Counted from the first letter of the stretch, positions 18,244 to 28,678 are shown. The stretch is 64,000 bases of DNA from [Eubacterium] yurii subsp. margaretiae ATCC 43715 (GCA_000146855.1 GL405246.1:1650967-1714966), one strand, 5' to 3'. The notes: a model not told the origin generated them from the letters alone. Made by a program: numbers and translations.

Positions 18244-21200
18244 TCACATTATCCTTACCTGCAATATCCTGTATTTTTTAATGATATCAAGGTTAAAATC
18301 AATATTTTGATTATCTTTTACCATGGTCTTCCCACTTTTTTCATCATAAAAGTACAGTTTCGCATTTCCTGACGATTTTGTCAAGCGTTCTATCATTTGT
18401 ACCTTGGAAGAATTGTGAAAATCACTGACTTTCACATATATTTTTTTATCTGACAGCACTTCTTCAATAGGAAGTATCTCCTCTGCAATCAATTTTGTAT
18501 CTTCGTCTTCCTGTACTGATAATCTTGCACTTATATATACTACCTTGTCTTGAACTAAATCATAATATACTTTTTCATATATTTTAGGAAAAACTATCAC
18601 TTCTACGCTTGAATACAAATCTTCTATCGTTATAAAAGCCATCATGGCATTTTTCTTAGTAGTGCTTATCTTCATCTTACTTATCATGCCTATTATCTTT
18701 ACTTTGGTAGTTTCGATGACTTTTTGACTTGTATTTTCTTCGTTTATTTCTTTTATGGCAGTCGTAGTCATATTCGTTCTTTGTTTTATCAAATCCTGAT
18801 ATTTTTCAAGTGGATTCCCGCTTATATAAAATCCTAGTATCTCCTTTTCCATATTGAGCAGTATCTCATGAGAAAACTCTTTTATATCCGGAGCAATACC
18901 CACCTTATAGCCTTGAGAAATACTGGCATTGAAAAAACTTATCTGACCTTGAACCATATTTTTTTTCGTAGAATGAATACCTTCAATTATTCTCTCGTAA
19001 TTAGACATGGCACTTGCCCTATTGACTATAATACTATCCAAAGAACCGGATTTAATAAGTGCTTCAGCCACTTTTTTGTTTATATCTCTTGAATCCAGTC
19101 TTTCCACTAAATCTTCAAAGCTTATATATCTGCCATTTCTTCCTCTTTCTTCAGCAATGTTTGACGCTACTGCAAATCCAACTCCTTTAAGTGCTGATAG
19201 TGGGAATCTTATCTTGTCATCTTCTATGGAAAAATCTGAAAAAGAGTGATTCACATCAGGTGCCAAGACCTCAATCCCCATTTCTTGACAGTCCATCTTA
19301 TATTCCATGACCTTATCAGTATTTCCTATAGCCATACTCATAAGTGAAGCCATAAACTCAACCGGATAATAGGTCTTCAAGTATGCTGTCTGATAAGATA
19401 TGACAGAATAAGCCGCCGCATGAGATTTGTTGAAACCGTAGTTTGCAAAATCTATCATATAGTCAAATATCTTATTGGCAGTTTTTTCATCTATGCCGTT
19501 TTTTACACAGCCCGCTATATTTTCACTTTCCATACCGTAGACAAATTTTTGGCGTTCTTGCTCCATCACATCCATCTTTTTCTTGGACATGGCTCTTCTT
19601 ACCAGGTCCGCACTGCCGTATGAGTATCCGGCAAGATCTCTTACTATCTGCATTACCTGTTCTTGGTATATCATTATTCCCTTGGTTACCGACAGTATAG
19701 GTATAAGTTTTTCGTGAATGTATTTTATATTTTTCTCGTCTTCCTTGTTTTTTATATAATCTCCTATGGAATCCATAGGCCCCGGTCTATATAGAGAAAT
19801 ACCGGCAGTCAAGTCTTCAAGATTTTCAGGTTTGAGCTCCTTCATAAACTTTCTCATACCTGAGCTTTCTATCTGGAACATCCCCAAGGTTTTCCCTGTT
19901 GCTATATGCTCATATACCTTTTTATCATCATAGTCTATTTCATCAAGTTTAAGCGATATATTCCTATTTTTTTTGATATTGTCGATAGTTCTTTGGATGA
20001 TAGTCAAGGTACCCAGTCCCAAAAAATCCATCTTCAAAAGCCCAAGTTCTTCTAAAGTAGTCATAGTAAACTGAGCTACTATATTGTCATCTTGAACATA
20101 GAGCGGAACATAAGAGTCTACAGAATTTTTGGAAATCACTACTCCTGCTGCATGGGTAGAGGCATGTCTCGGCATACCCTCTATAGTCTTTGCCATGTCT
20201 ATGAGTTTTTTTACTGTATCATCTTCATCGTACAATTTTTTAAGCTCATGATTGATATTTAATGCTGACTCTATTGTGACTCCAAGCATTAGAGGTATCA
20301 TCTTAGCTACTTTGTCCGCTATAAAATAACTTATACCCATAACCCTTGCACAGTCTCTTATCGCAAGTCTTGCCTTGAACGTACCGAAGGTTATGATTTG
20401 AGATACATGATCCTTGCCATATTTTTCCTTTACATATTCTATTACCATATCTCTCTTATCAGATGCAAAGTCAATATCTATATCCGGCATGGACACACGC
20501 TGAGGATTTAAGAATCTCTCAAAAAGCAGATTGAATTTGAGCGGATCTATGTCTGTAATATTTAAAAGATATGAAACTATAGAACCTGCAGCTGAGCCAC
20601 GACCCGGACCCACGGCAATATTATTTTTCTTAGCAAAGTCTATAAAATCGTGAACTATCAAAAAGTAAGCTACATAACCCATCTGATTTATGACTTCAAG
20701 CTCAAAATCAAGCCTTTGTCTTATCTCATCAGTTACTTTATCGTATTTTTTCAGTCCGTCATTGCAAAGTTTTTTGAGATATTCATAAGCTGTATAGTTT
20801 TCAGGTACTTCGTAATTTGGGAGATGATAAGAGTCAAAATCAAATTCTAAATTACACATTTCTGCAATTTTTTGAGTATTGTAAAGAGCCTCTTCATCAC
20901 CCTCAAAAAGCTCATACATTTCATCTTGAGACTTGAAATAAAATTCGTTGGTTAAAAACTCCATCTTCTGCTCATCTGCAAGAGTCTTTCCTGTTTGGAT
21001 ACAAAGAAGTACCTCATGTGATTTATTATCCTGCTTATCCACATAGTGTACGTCATTTGTAACTACAAGAGGTATACCTGTATCTTTTGACATCTTTCTA
21101 AGATAGATATTTACCTTTTTTTGCTCAGGAATATTGTGATTTTGCATTTCAAGATAGAAATTACCCTTGCCATAGATTTCTTCAAGGCTAAGAGCCGTCT

Positions 21201-21687
21201 TGCACGCCTTCTCATAATCTCCTGCTAAAATCTGTTGTTGTACATCTCCTGCAAGGCAGGCAGATAGACATACAAGCCCCTTCGAATATTTTTTGAGCAA
21301 TTCGTAGTCAACTCTCGGCTTATAGTAAAATCCGTCTACAAAACCTATAGAAACTAATTTTATAAGATTTCTATAGCCTTCATCATCTTTTGCAAGCAAA
21401 ATGATATGTCCTGATTTCTTATCTATATTCTCCTTATCTTTGTGAGTCCTTGCAGCAGTGTAAAGCTCACAACCTATTATAGGTTTTATATTGTATTTTT
21501 TTGCAGCCTTATAAAAATCTACTACTCCAAACATTACGCCGTGATCAGTAATGGCAATACTGTCCATACCTAAATCACTTGCTTTTTTCATCACCTTATC
21601 TATTACGGTAAAACCGTCGAGAAGAGAGTATTGCGTATGCAAATGCAGATGAGTAAATTTTTTTTCACTTGTAATGCTTTCTACCAT
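18244..21687 (-). CDS. dnaE: DNA polymerase III alpha subunit DnaE
   Basis: 1147 residues, typical of DnaE. The N-terminal PHP domain starts HLHLHTQYSLLDG (13-25). PGRGSAAGS is at 361-369 and the catalytic PDIDID at 401-406, in the palm of a C-family polymerase. The helix-hairpin-helix region and an OB-fold near 1000 (KVIETTKVKIIGMIS...) complete the protein. DnaE is the replicative or lagging-strand polymerase; in Firmicutes it works with PolC. The gene stands on its own between the tro cluster terminator and the GDPD gene, which follows 211 bp downstream on the same strand. Confidence 0.97.
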   Translation of the reverse strand: MVESITSEKKFTHLHLHTQYSLLDGFTVIDKVMKKASDLGMDSIAITDHGVMFGVVDFYKAAKKYNIKPIIGCELYTAARTHKDKENIDKKSGHIILLAKDDEGYRNLIKLVSIGFVDGFYYKPRVDYELLKKYSKGLVCLSACLAGDVQQQILAGDYEKACKTALSLEEIYGKGNFYLEMQNHNIPEQKKVNIYLRKMSKDTGIPLVVTNDVHYVDKQDNKSHEVLLCIQTGKTLADEQKMEFLTNEFYFKSQDEMYELFEGDEEALYNTQKIAEMCNLEFDFDSYHLPNYEVPENYTAYEYLKKLCNDGLKKYDKVTDEIRQRLDFELEVINQMGYVAYFLIVHDFIDFAKKNNIAVGPGRGSAAGSIVSYLLNITDIDPLKFNLLFERFLNPQRVSMPDIDIDFASDKRDMVIEYVKEKYGKDHVSQIITFGTFKARLAIRDCARVMGISYFIADKVAKMIPLMLGVTIESALNINHELKKLYDEDDTVKKLIDMAKTIEGMPRHASTHAAGVVISKNSVDSYVPLYVQDDNIVAQFTMTTLEELGLLKMDFLGLGTLTIIQRTIDNIKKNRNISLKLDEIDYDDKKVYEHIATGKTLGMFQIESSGMRKFMKELKPENLEDLTAGISLYRPGPMDSIGDYIKNKEDEKNIKYIHEKLIPILSVTKGIMIYQEQVMQIVRDLAGYSYGSADLVRRAMSKKKMDVMEQERQKFVYGMESENIAGCVKNGIDEKTANKIFDYMIDFANYGFNKSHAAAYSVISYQTAYLKTYYPVEFMASLMSMAIGNTDKVMEYKMDCQEMGIEVLAPDVNHSFSDFSIEDDKIRFPLSALKGVGFAVASNIAEERGRNGRYISFEDLVERLDSRDINKKVAEALIKSGSLDSIIVNRASAMSNYERIIEGIHSTKKNMVQGQISFFNASISQGYKVGIAPDIKEFSHEILLNMEKEILGFYISGNPLEKYQDLIKQRTNMTTTAIKEINEENTSQKVIETTKVKIIGMISKMKISTTKKNAMMAFITIEDLYSSVEVIVFPKIYEKVYYDLVQDKVVYISARLSVQEDEDTKLIAEEILPIEEVLSDKKIYVKVSDFHNSSKVQMIERLTKSSGNAKLYFYDEKSGKTMVKDNQNIDFNLDIIKKYRILQVRIM

Positions 21688-21778
21688 ATTTTAATACTCC
21701 ACTTTTGTAAAAACTAAAGACATCCTAGACGATATTATACCACCATATCGTATTTTATCAAAGTAAAAAGAATGTAAC

Positions 21779-21809
21779 AAAAAAAAGAATATTCATAAAA
21801 GAATATTCT
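21779..21809 (-). terminator. Intrinsic terminator after the metal transporter operon
   Basis: AGAATATTC (21786-21794) pairs with GAATATTCT (21801-21809). On the minus strand eight T follow. It lies 106 bp past the stop of the troD-like gene and just upstream of dnaE. Confidence 0.75.
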
Positions 21810-21914
21810 ATAGTTAAAAAGTATCAGTACTATATTTAAATTTTATAGAGAGATTACAAAACAATATCATAAATTCTTAATTATACGCACTATAGTAAAT
21901 TCAATATTAATATA

Positions 21915-23036
21915 TTATTGTTTTATCTCTATAAGTCCATAGTTATTTCTTATATCTTGTTGATAATCCTTGCCCTTTTGAGTTAGAATATATACCCCCA
22001 TCTTATCATCCCTGTCTACATATCCTTCTTTTTGCAAACTGTTCATATATTTGCTTAGTCTAAGTCCACTCCAATTAAAATGGTGTTTCATAGATGAAAT
22101 GCCAAGCTCCGCATACATATTTTCACTTTTTGAGTGATTGTCCATGTGAAGAATTATCATCTCTTTAGTAAACTTACCACGTTTTTTGTAATGCCTTATC
22201 TTGCTTACTATGATACCGTCAGGACAAAATAATAACGTCAATAAAAAACTGATTCCAAAAACTGTTGCACACATTCCTGATATAGAAAGGTTCCAAATCC
22301 ATGCAAGATAAAAACCTATACAAGTATTTATCACAGCATAAATAAGAGTTAGAATAATAGTCTTCTTCATATCCTTACTAAGCAGATATGCACTTGCAGC
22401 CGGTGCAACGAAAAAAGAAATCGTCAAAATCGCTCCTACCGACTCAAATGACGCTACAGCTGTCAGGGAAACCATAGCCATAAGACAGTAGTACAAGATA
22501 GAAGTTGAAATGCCTACCATGCTTGCAAAAGTCATATCAAAAGATGATATGTTCAACACTCTGTAGAACAAACTGATAAAAATAGTGTTAGCAATTATTA
22601 CAAAGGACATTATCCAAAGAGATCTCGGCAAATCCAGTCCAAATATTTCCAACCTATTGAAAGGAGCCATAATTACCTCACCCATCAATACGACATCAGT
22701 ATCTATATGAACATTTTTGGCAAAAACGCTGATTAAGATTACAGCTATTGAAAAAAACATGGGAAATACTATACCGACTGAAGTATCTTGAGTGATAAAT
22801 CTTGTCTTGGTAAGCAGCTCTATACATGCACAGGTAATTACTCCAAATATACTTGCTCCAACAATTAAATACGGACTATGCAAATCCTTGGTTATAAAAT
22901 AAGCAAGAACTATGCCAAGCAAGATGGAATGCGAAATGGCGTCACAAATCATAGCTAAATTTCTAAGCATTACAAATACTCCCACAATGCTACAGGCTAC
23001 AGCTGTCGCTATCAAAACAAATAAGCTGTCAGTCAT
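21915..23036 (-). CDS. troD: Metal ABC transporter permease with C-terminal winged-helix domain (TroD-like)
   Basis: 373 residues. The first 285 or so are an ABC-3 family permease with about eight membrane segments and the typical SHSILLGIVLAYF stretch after the second. The last 85 residues (from KEMIILHMDNHSKSENMYAE) are soluble and resemble the winged helix of DtxR/FeoA-type regulators, ending in LQKEGYVDRDDKMGVYILTQKG. Such permease-winged-helix fusions are known for TroD and relatives, and the length is close to that of Treponema TroD. It overlaps the preceding permease by 8 bp. With TroA-C it would import Mn2+, Zn2+ or Fe2+. The domain may act as a cytoplasmic sensor; that is inference. 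Confidence 0.9.
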   Translation of the reverse strand: MTDSLFVLIATAVACSIVGVFVMLRNLAMICDAISHSILLGIVLAYFITKDLHSPYLIVGASIFGVITCACIELLTKTRFITQDTSVGIVFPMFFSIAVILISVFAKNVHIDTDVVLMGEVIMAPFNRLEIFGLDLPRSLWIMSFVIIANTIFISLFYRVLNISSFDMTFASMVGISTSILYYCLMAMVSLTAVASFESVGAILTISFFVAPAASAYLLSKDMKKTIILTLIYAVINTCIGFYLAWIWNLSISGMCATVFGISFLLTLLFCPDGIIVSKIRHYKKRGKFTKEMIILHMDNHSKSENMYAELGISSMKHHFNWSGLRLSKYMNSLQKEGYVDRDDKMGVYILTQKGKDYQQDIRNNYGLIEIKQ

Positions 23037-23919
23037 CTTTCCTCATCCTCAACTTTCCAATTCTTATCTTCGATGCTATAATGCCGTACGGACCGCAAAG
23101 CACAGAAAAAAATGCTATTGCAGTCATACATAGTATGATGCTTGGTCCTGTAGACATGCCCTTTACGAGCGTACTTACGGATGTACCTATAAGCGCTGAT
23201 ACTGCTCCGCTTATAGCTGCTATTATGAGTACGCTCTCATACCTTTTGCTCCACTGCATACCTATAACACCGGGAGTAATGAGCATACTGCTTATCAAAA
23301 CCACTCCTACAGCCTTTAAACCTGCTGCAATCAACAGCATTGTAATTATAATAATTAAAACAGAGATTATATTTTTTTTAATACCTAAAGTTTCAGCATA
23401 AGCCTCATCAAATACATGTATCTTAATTTCCTTAAAAAATATAAGAAAGAGTAGAATTGATATAATTGAAACACAAAAAATTATTATTACATCCTCCTTG
23501 AGCATATATGCAGCCTGACCGAAGATATAGTTTGCAAGTCCTGCTTGTGAGCCTGAAAAGGAAGAATTTCCTTGAATATAACTCTTTAAAACCATTCCAA
23601 AGCCAAACATCGCTGATAATATAATAGCCATCGTAGTATCAGCCTCCAACTTTGAGCTATTGACAACTGATTGAATAATAAAAAAAGCACATACTCCGGC
23701 AATTATCGCCCCTGTCATAAGTGTCAAAGAATCTTTTCTCCCTGCAATGATAAAAGCTAATACTATTCCGGGGAAAGAAGCGTGTCCTACAGCGTCTCCT
23801 ATTAAAGACTGTCTTTTTAATATACTTATAGTCCCTACTATTCCGGTTGAGATGGCAAGACACATTGTCCCAAGCGCCACAACTATGAAAGAGTATTGAA
23901 AAATCAAAGTCATACCCAT
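23029..23919 (-). CDS. troC: Metal ABC transporter permease (TroC-like)
   Basis: 296 residues from ATG 23919. A GTG at 23922, overlapping the ATPase stop, and an ATG at 23913 are alternatives, all close to a GGAGAG site inside the end of the ATPase gene. It is an ABC-3 permease with about eight hydrophobic segments and the family pattern VGHASFPGIVLAFI near 45-58. It overlaps the downstream permease by 8 bp, which points to translational coupling. The two permeases would form the membrane channel of a manganese, zinc or iron importer. Confidence 0.92.
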   Translation of the reverse strand: MGMTLIFQYSFIVVALGTMCLAISTGIVGTISILKRQSLIGDAVGHASFPGIVLAFIIAGRKDSLTLMTGAIIAGVCAFFIIQSVVNSSKLEADTTMAIILSAMFGFGMVLKSYIQGNSSFSGSQAGLANYIFGQAAYMLKEDVIIIFCVSIISILLFLIFFKEIKIHVFDEAYAETLGIKKNIISVLIIIITMLLIAAGLKAVGVVLISSMLITPGVIGMQWSKRYESVLIIAAISGAVSALIGTSVSTLVKGMSTGPSIILCMTAIAFFSVLCGPYGIIASKIRIGKLRMRKDD

Positions 23920-24632
23920 CACTCTCCATATGCTAATTTGATATTTTGCCTATTAAATACTTCATCAACTTTTCCTGCAGCAATCAATTGCTTATTTATC
24001 AAAATAACCTGTTCAAAATACTTGTCTACTGTAGATAAATCATGGTGCACAACTACTATGGTCTTCCCTTTTTTCTTAAACTCCCTTATCGTATCCATGA
24101 TTATAGCCTCTGTCTTTGCGTCAACACCTTGCAGAGGCTCATCCATAAAGTACAGTCTTGCATTTTGTGCTATTGCTCTTGCTAAAAACACTCTTTGTTT
24201 TTGACCGCCGGAAAGTTGAGATATATGTCTATTACAAAACTCCTCCATACGCACTGTCCTTAAAGCTGAAATAGCTGTTTCCTTGTCTTCTTTGGAATAT
24301 CTCTTAAAAGCTTTGGCATATACATATCTCCCCATCAATACCACATCTATAACAGTAGTCGGGAAATTCCAGTTCACGCTGCCTGACTGTGGAATATAGG
24401 CTATCTCTTTGTATATTTTTTTATATGATTTTCCAAAAATAGCTATGTCTCCTGAAATAGGCTTGATTATATTTAAAATACCTTTCATCAGTGTAGATTT
24501 GCCTGCTCCGTTCGGACCTACAATTGCAGTAATCTGATTGTCCAAGATATTTACATCCACATCCCAAAGCACAGGCTTGCTGTCATAAGCCATAGTCAAA
24601 TCTTCTACATGAACTGCTACATTATTTTCCAT
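23919..24632 (-). CDS. troB: Metal ABC transporter ATP-binding protein (TroB-like)
   Basis: 237 residues, a complete single ABC ATPase. It has Walker A GPNGAGKST near 38-46, signature LSGGQKQRVFLARA near 139-152 and Walker B YFMDEPLQGVD near 161. The segment IPQSGSVNWNFPTTVIDVV (Q-loop onward) is the pattern seen in manganese/zinc transporters of the TroB/MntB family. It shares its last bases with the start of the first permease. A 263-bp gap containing a MITE-like repeat separates it from the binding protein gene upstream. Confidence 0.94.
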   Translation of the reverse strand: MENNVAVHVEDLTMAYDSKPVLWDVDVNILDNQITAIVGPNGAGKSTLMKGILNIIKPISGDIAIFGKSYKKIYKEIAYIPQSGSVNWNFPTTVIDVVLMGRYVYAKAFKRYSKEDKETAISALRTVRMEEFCNRHISQLSGGQKQRVFLARAIAQNARLYFMDEPLQGVDAKTEAIIMDTIREFKKKGKTIVVVHHDLSTVDKYFEQVILINKQLIAAGKVDEVFNRQNIKLAYGE

Positions 24633-24657
24633 CTCTATCTCCTGATATAAGTCTTAT

Positions 24658-24880
24658 AACTCAACTTTCCCACTAAAATTATTCTAATCTTAGTTGAAAT
24701 TTAAATATTCATTGATTTTTTAATACAATATTTGATAAACATTTTTTTGAATGATGATTATTAAATTTTCCATATTTATCAAAAAATAAAAATACTAAAA
24801 ACTATGTTAAGTGTCGTATTTTAAAAATATACTCTAATTTCAACATGCCTAATATACTTTTAATTTGAGAAAGTTGAGTT
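24658..24880. repeat. MITE-like element with 12-bp perfect terminal inverted repeats between troA and troB
   Basis: AACTCAACTTTC (24658-24669) is the exact inverse complement of GAAAGTTGAGTT (24869-24880). The interior is 199 bp, AT-rich and without an ORF. A second copy of its left end, with strong similarity over about 75 bp, starts at 63925 and runs off the window. Confidence 0.7.
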
Positions 24881-24895
24881 TTATAAATTTAAATT

Positions 24896-25849
24896 CTAAT
24901 TTGAAAGATTAGACACTATCAAATCTACATTATGTTTATACATATCGATGTAGTTATCACCTTTTTGACCTTTAGGAGCAAGTGAATCTGAAAATAGTTC
25001 ATTCCCCTCTCCCTTTACTATCTTCACATCAGAGCCTTTGGCAACTACACCTTCTCTCAATTTTTCCATACGAGCAGGATCAGTTGTAGACTCTGCAAAA
25101 ACTGCCTTAATCTTATGTTTTACAATAAAATCTATTGTTTCCTGAATATCAGCATTAGCTACTTCACTTGATGTACTCACACCTTGTGGCGCTTTTACTA
25201 TTATGCCGTAAGATTTTGAAAAATAGTTAAATGCGTCATGTGGTGTGATGAGATATCTTTGTCCTTCAGGAATTTTTTGTATATTTTCTTTCACATAACT
25301 GTCAAGCTCTGTAAGCTCCGCTAAGTATTTTTCAGTGTTTTTCTCATACATCTCACTGTCTTTAGAATTAAGATTTGACAAAGCTTTTTGAGCCTCCGCA
25401 ACCGCCATCTTATATAGACTGATATCAAACCAGAAGTGTGGATCTATTACAGTTTCCCCATCTTCTTCCATCTTCCCTATCTTGTCTTGTGGAAATTCTT
25501 TGCTTACCGGTGTGCCAAGTTTTTCCAAAACTTCCACCATTTTACCTTCAAAGTGTAAACCATGATACAGTACCAAATCAGCAGTTTGAAGTTTTTTCAA
25601 GTCTTCAGGTTTAGCTATATACAAATGCGGATCTTCTCCGGCTGGAATAATCAAATCTACATTTACAGTATCGCCTGCTATTTGTTGCACCATATCATAC
25701 AAAAACGATGTAGTAACAACTACATTTTTCTTTCCATCGGTATTACCACCGCCATTATCATTTTTAGATGTATCTGCCTTATTTGAGCATGCAGACAAAC
25801 AAAATACCAGACATATACCTAATACAAAATACCTTAACAATTTTTTCAT
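24896..25849 (-). CDS. troA: Metal ABC transporter substrate-binding lipoprotein (TroA-like)
   Basis: 317 residues with lipobox LSAC (Cys about 21). It is a cluster A-I binding protein. Candidate metal ligands are His75 (GEDPHLY), His138 (DPHFWFD), His204 (ITPHDAF) and Asp288 (FSDSL), a His-His-His-Asp set like that of Treponema TroA rather than the Glu-containing set of PsaA. There is no His-rich loop of the ZnuA kind. A long linker of charged Asn/Gly residues follows the signal peptide. It feeds the TroBCD importer encoded downstream; manganese or zinc is most likely. The ribosome-binding site is AGGGGG. Confidence 0.93.
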   Translation of the reverse strand: MKKLLRYFVLGICLVFCLSACSNKADTSKNDNGGGNTDGKKNVVVTTSFLYDMVQQIAGDTVNVDLIIPAGEDPHLYIAKPEDLKKLQTADLVLYHGLHFEGKMVEVLEKLGTPVSKEFPQDKIGKMEEDGETVIDPHFWFDISLYKMAVAEAQKALSNLNSKDSEMYEKNTEKYLAELTELDSYVKENIQKIPEGQRYLITPHDAFNYFSKSYGIIVKAPQGVSTSSEVANADIQETIDFIVKHKIKAVFAESTTDPARMEKLREGVVAKGSDVKIVKGEGNELFSDSLAPKGQKGDNYIDMYKHNVDLIVSNLSN

Positions 25850-26061
25850 AAAGCCCCCTGTTTTTATAAATTATTTTTCTTAGCCCTGTCTAAGATATTT
25901 CATATTATACATCAATATTAATTTTAAATCAATAATTATTTTTAATTAATTTTTATTATCGTTATATTTTCATATTAAATTTTGCACTTATATTGTAAAC
26001 CTATAAATACATTAGACATAATTCTATCAGACTTTAGTACAGGTGGAAACTCATTAAACAT

Positions 26062-26103
26062 AAAAAATCCGATAACAACCATTTTAGTAATTGTTATCGG
26101 ATT
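26062..26103 (-). terminator. Intrinsic terminator after rho
   Basis: AATCCGATAACAA (26067-26079) pairs with TTGTTATCGGATT (26091-26103), a 13-bp stem. It is followed on the minus strand by six T within a few bases of the rho stop codon at 26108. Confidence 0.9.
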
Positions 26104-26107
26104 CTAA

Positions 26108-27451
26108 TCAGAAGTTGGTATTTTTTATTATTTCATCATTTGAAGATAAATTCATCAATTTTATCAACTTTTCCAATATATATATATTTTTATTTGTATC
26201 CAGATTACGTCTTAAGTTTGATGCAAACTGTCTTTCTTTTTCAGACTGTAAGAGTTCATCTTTTCTCGTCCCAGACTTCTCTATATCTATAGCCGGAAAA
26301 ATCCTTTTTTGAGATATATTCCTATCTAAGGTCAACTCCATATTACCTGTGCCCTTGAATTCTTCGAAAATTACATCATCCATTCTTGAACCGGTGTCTA
26401 TAAGCGCTGTTGCAATTATAGTCAATGATCCTCCCTCTTTCAGATTTCTGGCTGCACCGAAAAACTGTTTTGGACCATATAGTGAGCTTGGATCCAAACC
26501 TCCGGATAAGATTTTTCCGCTTGATTGAATAGTAATATTGTATGCCCTTGCAAGCCTTGTAATACTGTCAAGTAATATTACTACATCTTTTTTGAATTCT
26601 ACCAATGCCTTAGCTCTACTTAAAACCATTTCTGCAACCTTTATATGGTTTGAAGGCAATTCATCGAAAGTCGAATATATGACATCAGCATCATCAACTG
26701 ACATCTTTATATCTGTTACCTCTTCCGGTCTTTCATCTATGAGTAAGATTATAAGTTCCACATCTTGATTGTATTTTTTAATAGAATTTGCAAGAGACTT
26801 TATTAGTGTAGTCTTCCCAGCCTTAGGTGGTGCAACTATCAGTCCTCTTTGTCCCTTCCCAATAGGAGCTATAATATCAATGAGTCTTGACGCAATATCA
26901 TCCGATTCTTGTAAATTAAATTTTTCTTTCGGATAGTATGCTGTCAAAGAGTCAAAAGATGTCCTCCTAAGCGATTTTTCCGGTAGTTCTCCATTTATCT
27001 TATGCACATATAATAAGGCTCTAAATCTGTCTCCTTCCTTAGGCGGTCTAACAATTCCGGTCACATAATCTCCGGTCTTCATCTTGAATCTTCTTATCTG
27101 TGTCGGTGACATATATACGTCGTTTTCTGTTGACAAATAGTTTCCACCACGCAAAAAGCCGTAGCCGTCGGGCAGTATCTCCAAGACACCGCCCGAAATC
27201 TCATGATTTTCGTCTACGTACAATTCACCTTTTTTTTTTGAATTTTCAACTAATGCCAAGTCTGAAACAACGACCTTAGCATTATCATCTTCTTTATTTT
27301 CATCTTGCTTTATTTTTTGATTATCTGTATTATCTTGAATCTTTAGACTTTCTATCAATTCACTTTTTTTCATCTTAGAATAATTGGACAATGACTTTTC
27401 TTTCGCCAATTCTCTAAGCTGCGCCAATGTCATATCCTCTAAAAAAGACAT
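26108..27451 (-). CDS. rho: Transcription termination factor Rho
   Basis: 447 residues. An N-terminal Rho_N helical domain (1-38, including [21 protein letters not shown]) is followed by a short acidic, lysine-rich insert (about 42-75). The cold-shock-like RNA-binding domain contains [15 protein letters not shown] near 88-102. The hexameric ATPase has Walker [12 protein letters not shown] (207-217). Rho ends transcription by translocating along RNA. It is the last gene of a pilB-pilT-pilC-rho run (16 bp after pilC), so its expression may be tied to pilus assembly genes, an unusual partnership. Confidence 0.97.
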   Translation of the reverse strand: MSFLEDMTLAQLRELAKEKSLSNYSKMKKSELIESLKIQDNTDNQKIKQDENKEDDNAKVVVSDLALVENSKKKGELYVDENHEISGGVLEILPDGYGFLRGGNYLSTENDVYMSPTQIRRFKMKTGDYVTGIVRPPKEGDRFRALLYVHKINGELPEKSLRRTSFDSLTAYYPKEKFNLQESDDIASRLIDIIAPIGKGQRGLIVAPPKAGKTTLIKSLANSIKKYNQDVELIILLIDERPEEVTDIKMSVDDADVIYSTFDELPSNHIKVAEMVLSRAKALVEFKKDVVILLDSITRLARAYNITIQSSGKILSGGLDPSSLYGPKQFFGAARNLKEGGSLTIIATALIDTGSRMDDVIFEEFKGTGNMELTLDRNISQKRIFPAIDIEKSGTRKDELLQSEKERQFASNLRRNLDTNKNIYILEKLIKLMNLSSNDEIIKNTNF

Positions 27452-27466
27452 ATTATCTCCTATTTT

Positions 27467-28675
27467 TTAACTTACTCCCATTGTTGACATATCGAACATC
27501 GGCAAATATACGGAAATCAATACTACTGCAACGATTCCACCTACTAATATAATTATCAATGGTTCCATCATTGAAGTCATTCTCTTGATTGCTTCTTCCA
27601 ATTCTTCCTCGAAGAAATCTGAAGTCTTTTGAAGCATTGAATCTATAGCACCTGATTCTTCACCTATCTTAAGCATGGAAATCATCATCGGCGGGAAGAT
27701 TTCAAGTTTCTTTAACTCCACTGACATAGGTGAACCTTTTTTGATATTATCAATTGCATAAGCCATATTTTTTTGAATAAATACATTGTTTGTAACCTGA
27801 CCTGATGACTCAATTGCCTGAATTATAGGTATACCTGAGCTTATAAGCACTGATAAAGTAGACGCAAATCTTGATGATGCAATAGTTCTCAAAAGACCGC
27901 CAACTCCAGGTGCACGCAATTTATTGGTATCAAACTGCATCCTACCTACAGGTGTAGATATATATCTATTGATTAAGAAAACTACACCAACTACAACAGC
28001 TATAATAATATACCATTTAGATATCATAAAGTCGCTGAGATTAACTACAAATTGAGTTATACCAGGTAAGGCCTTACCTCTAAAGAACGATTTAAACATC
28101 GGCACCAGCTTTACTAGCATGAATACTGTAACACCTATCGCAACCATCAAGACTATAATAGGATAGATCATGGCACTTCTAATTTGAGCTTGAAGTCTGG
28201 CTTCTTTTTGATAGTGCGTAGACAGGTTGTTCAATACCCCATCCATATTACCTGTAAGTTCTCCTGATCTTACCATTGATATGAAAAGCTCAGGAAAGGC
28301 CTCACCATGTTTTTGTAATGCAGTTGAAAATATAGCACCTTTTTGCAAATCTTGATATATTTCTATTAATTTTTCTCTAAGCAATTTACTTTGAACCTGA
28401 TCTTTAAGTGTTTCTATACATGTAAGTAGTGGCATACCTGCATGAAGCATAGTATACAACTGTTTTGAGAAAACTGACAAATCTTTAGATTTTATCCTTC
28501 TCTTACCTACGGTGATATTAACACCGCCAAGCCCTTTTATATCTTCACTAACTTCAATAGGCCTTGAACCTCTGCTTTTCATCAGAGAGATAACTTCGCC
28601 ACTTGAGCCTGCTTCCATAGTTCCTTGAACTATATTGTCAGCAGAATCTATTTCAATATAATTATACTTAGGCAT
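27467..28675 (-). CDS. pilC: Type IV pilus inner-membrane platform protein PilC (GspF family)
   Basis: 402 residues. Two T2SSF domains (about 70-190 and 270-395) and three hydrophobic segments near 170, 220 and 375 are visible. The first domain has the typical FSKQLYTMLHAGMPLLTCIETL and the second its counterpart STLSVLISSGIPIIQAIE. PilC sits in the membrane and couples the PilB/PilT motors to the pilus. The ribosome-binding site AGGGGTG lies in the last codons of pilT, 3 bp upstream, so the two are coupled. No pilin or prepilin peptidase gene occurs in the window. Confidence 0.95.
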   Translation of the reverse strand: MPKYNYIEIDSADNIVQGTMEAGSSGEVISLMKSRGSRPIEVSEDIKGLGGVNITVGKRRIKSKDLSVFSKQLYTMLHAGMPLLTCIETLKDQVQSKLLREKLIEIYQDLQKGAIFSTALQKHGEAFPELFISMVRSGELTGNMDGVLNNLSTHYQKEARLQAQIRSAMIYPIIVLMVAIGVTVFMLVKLVPMFKSFFRGKALPGITQFVVNLSDFMISKWYIIIAVVVGVVFLINRYISTPVGRMQFDTNKLRAPGVGGLLRTIASSRFASTLSVLISSGIPIIQAIESSGQVTNNVFIQKNMAYAIDNIKKGSPMSVELKKLEIFPPMMISMLKIGEESGAIDSMLQKTSDFFEEELEEAIKRMTSMMEPLIIILVGGIVAVVLISVYLPMFDMSTMGVS

Positions 28676-28678
28676 TTT

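Noticed and set aside
23657..23929. 90-aa minus-strand ORF overlapping the TroC-like gene
   Set aside because: Alternative frame of the permease gene; the ATG lies inside the end of the ATPase gene and the product is low-quality, Arg- and Phe-rich.
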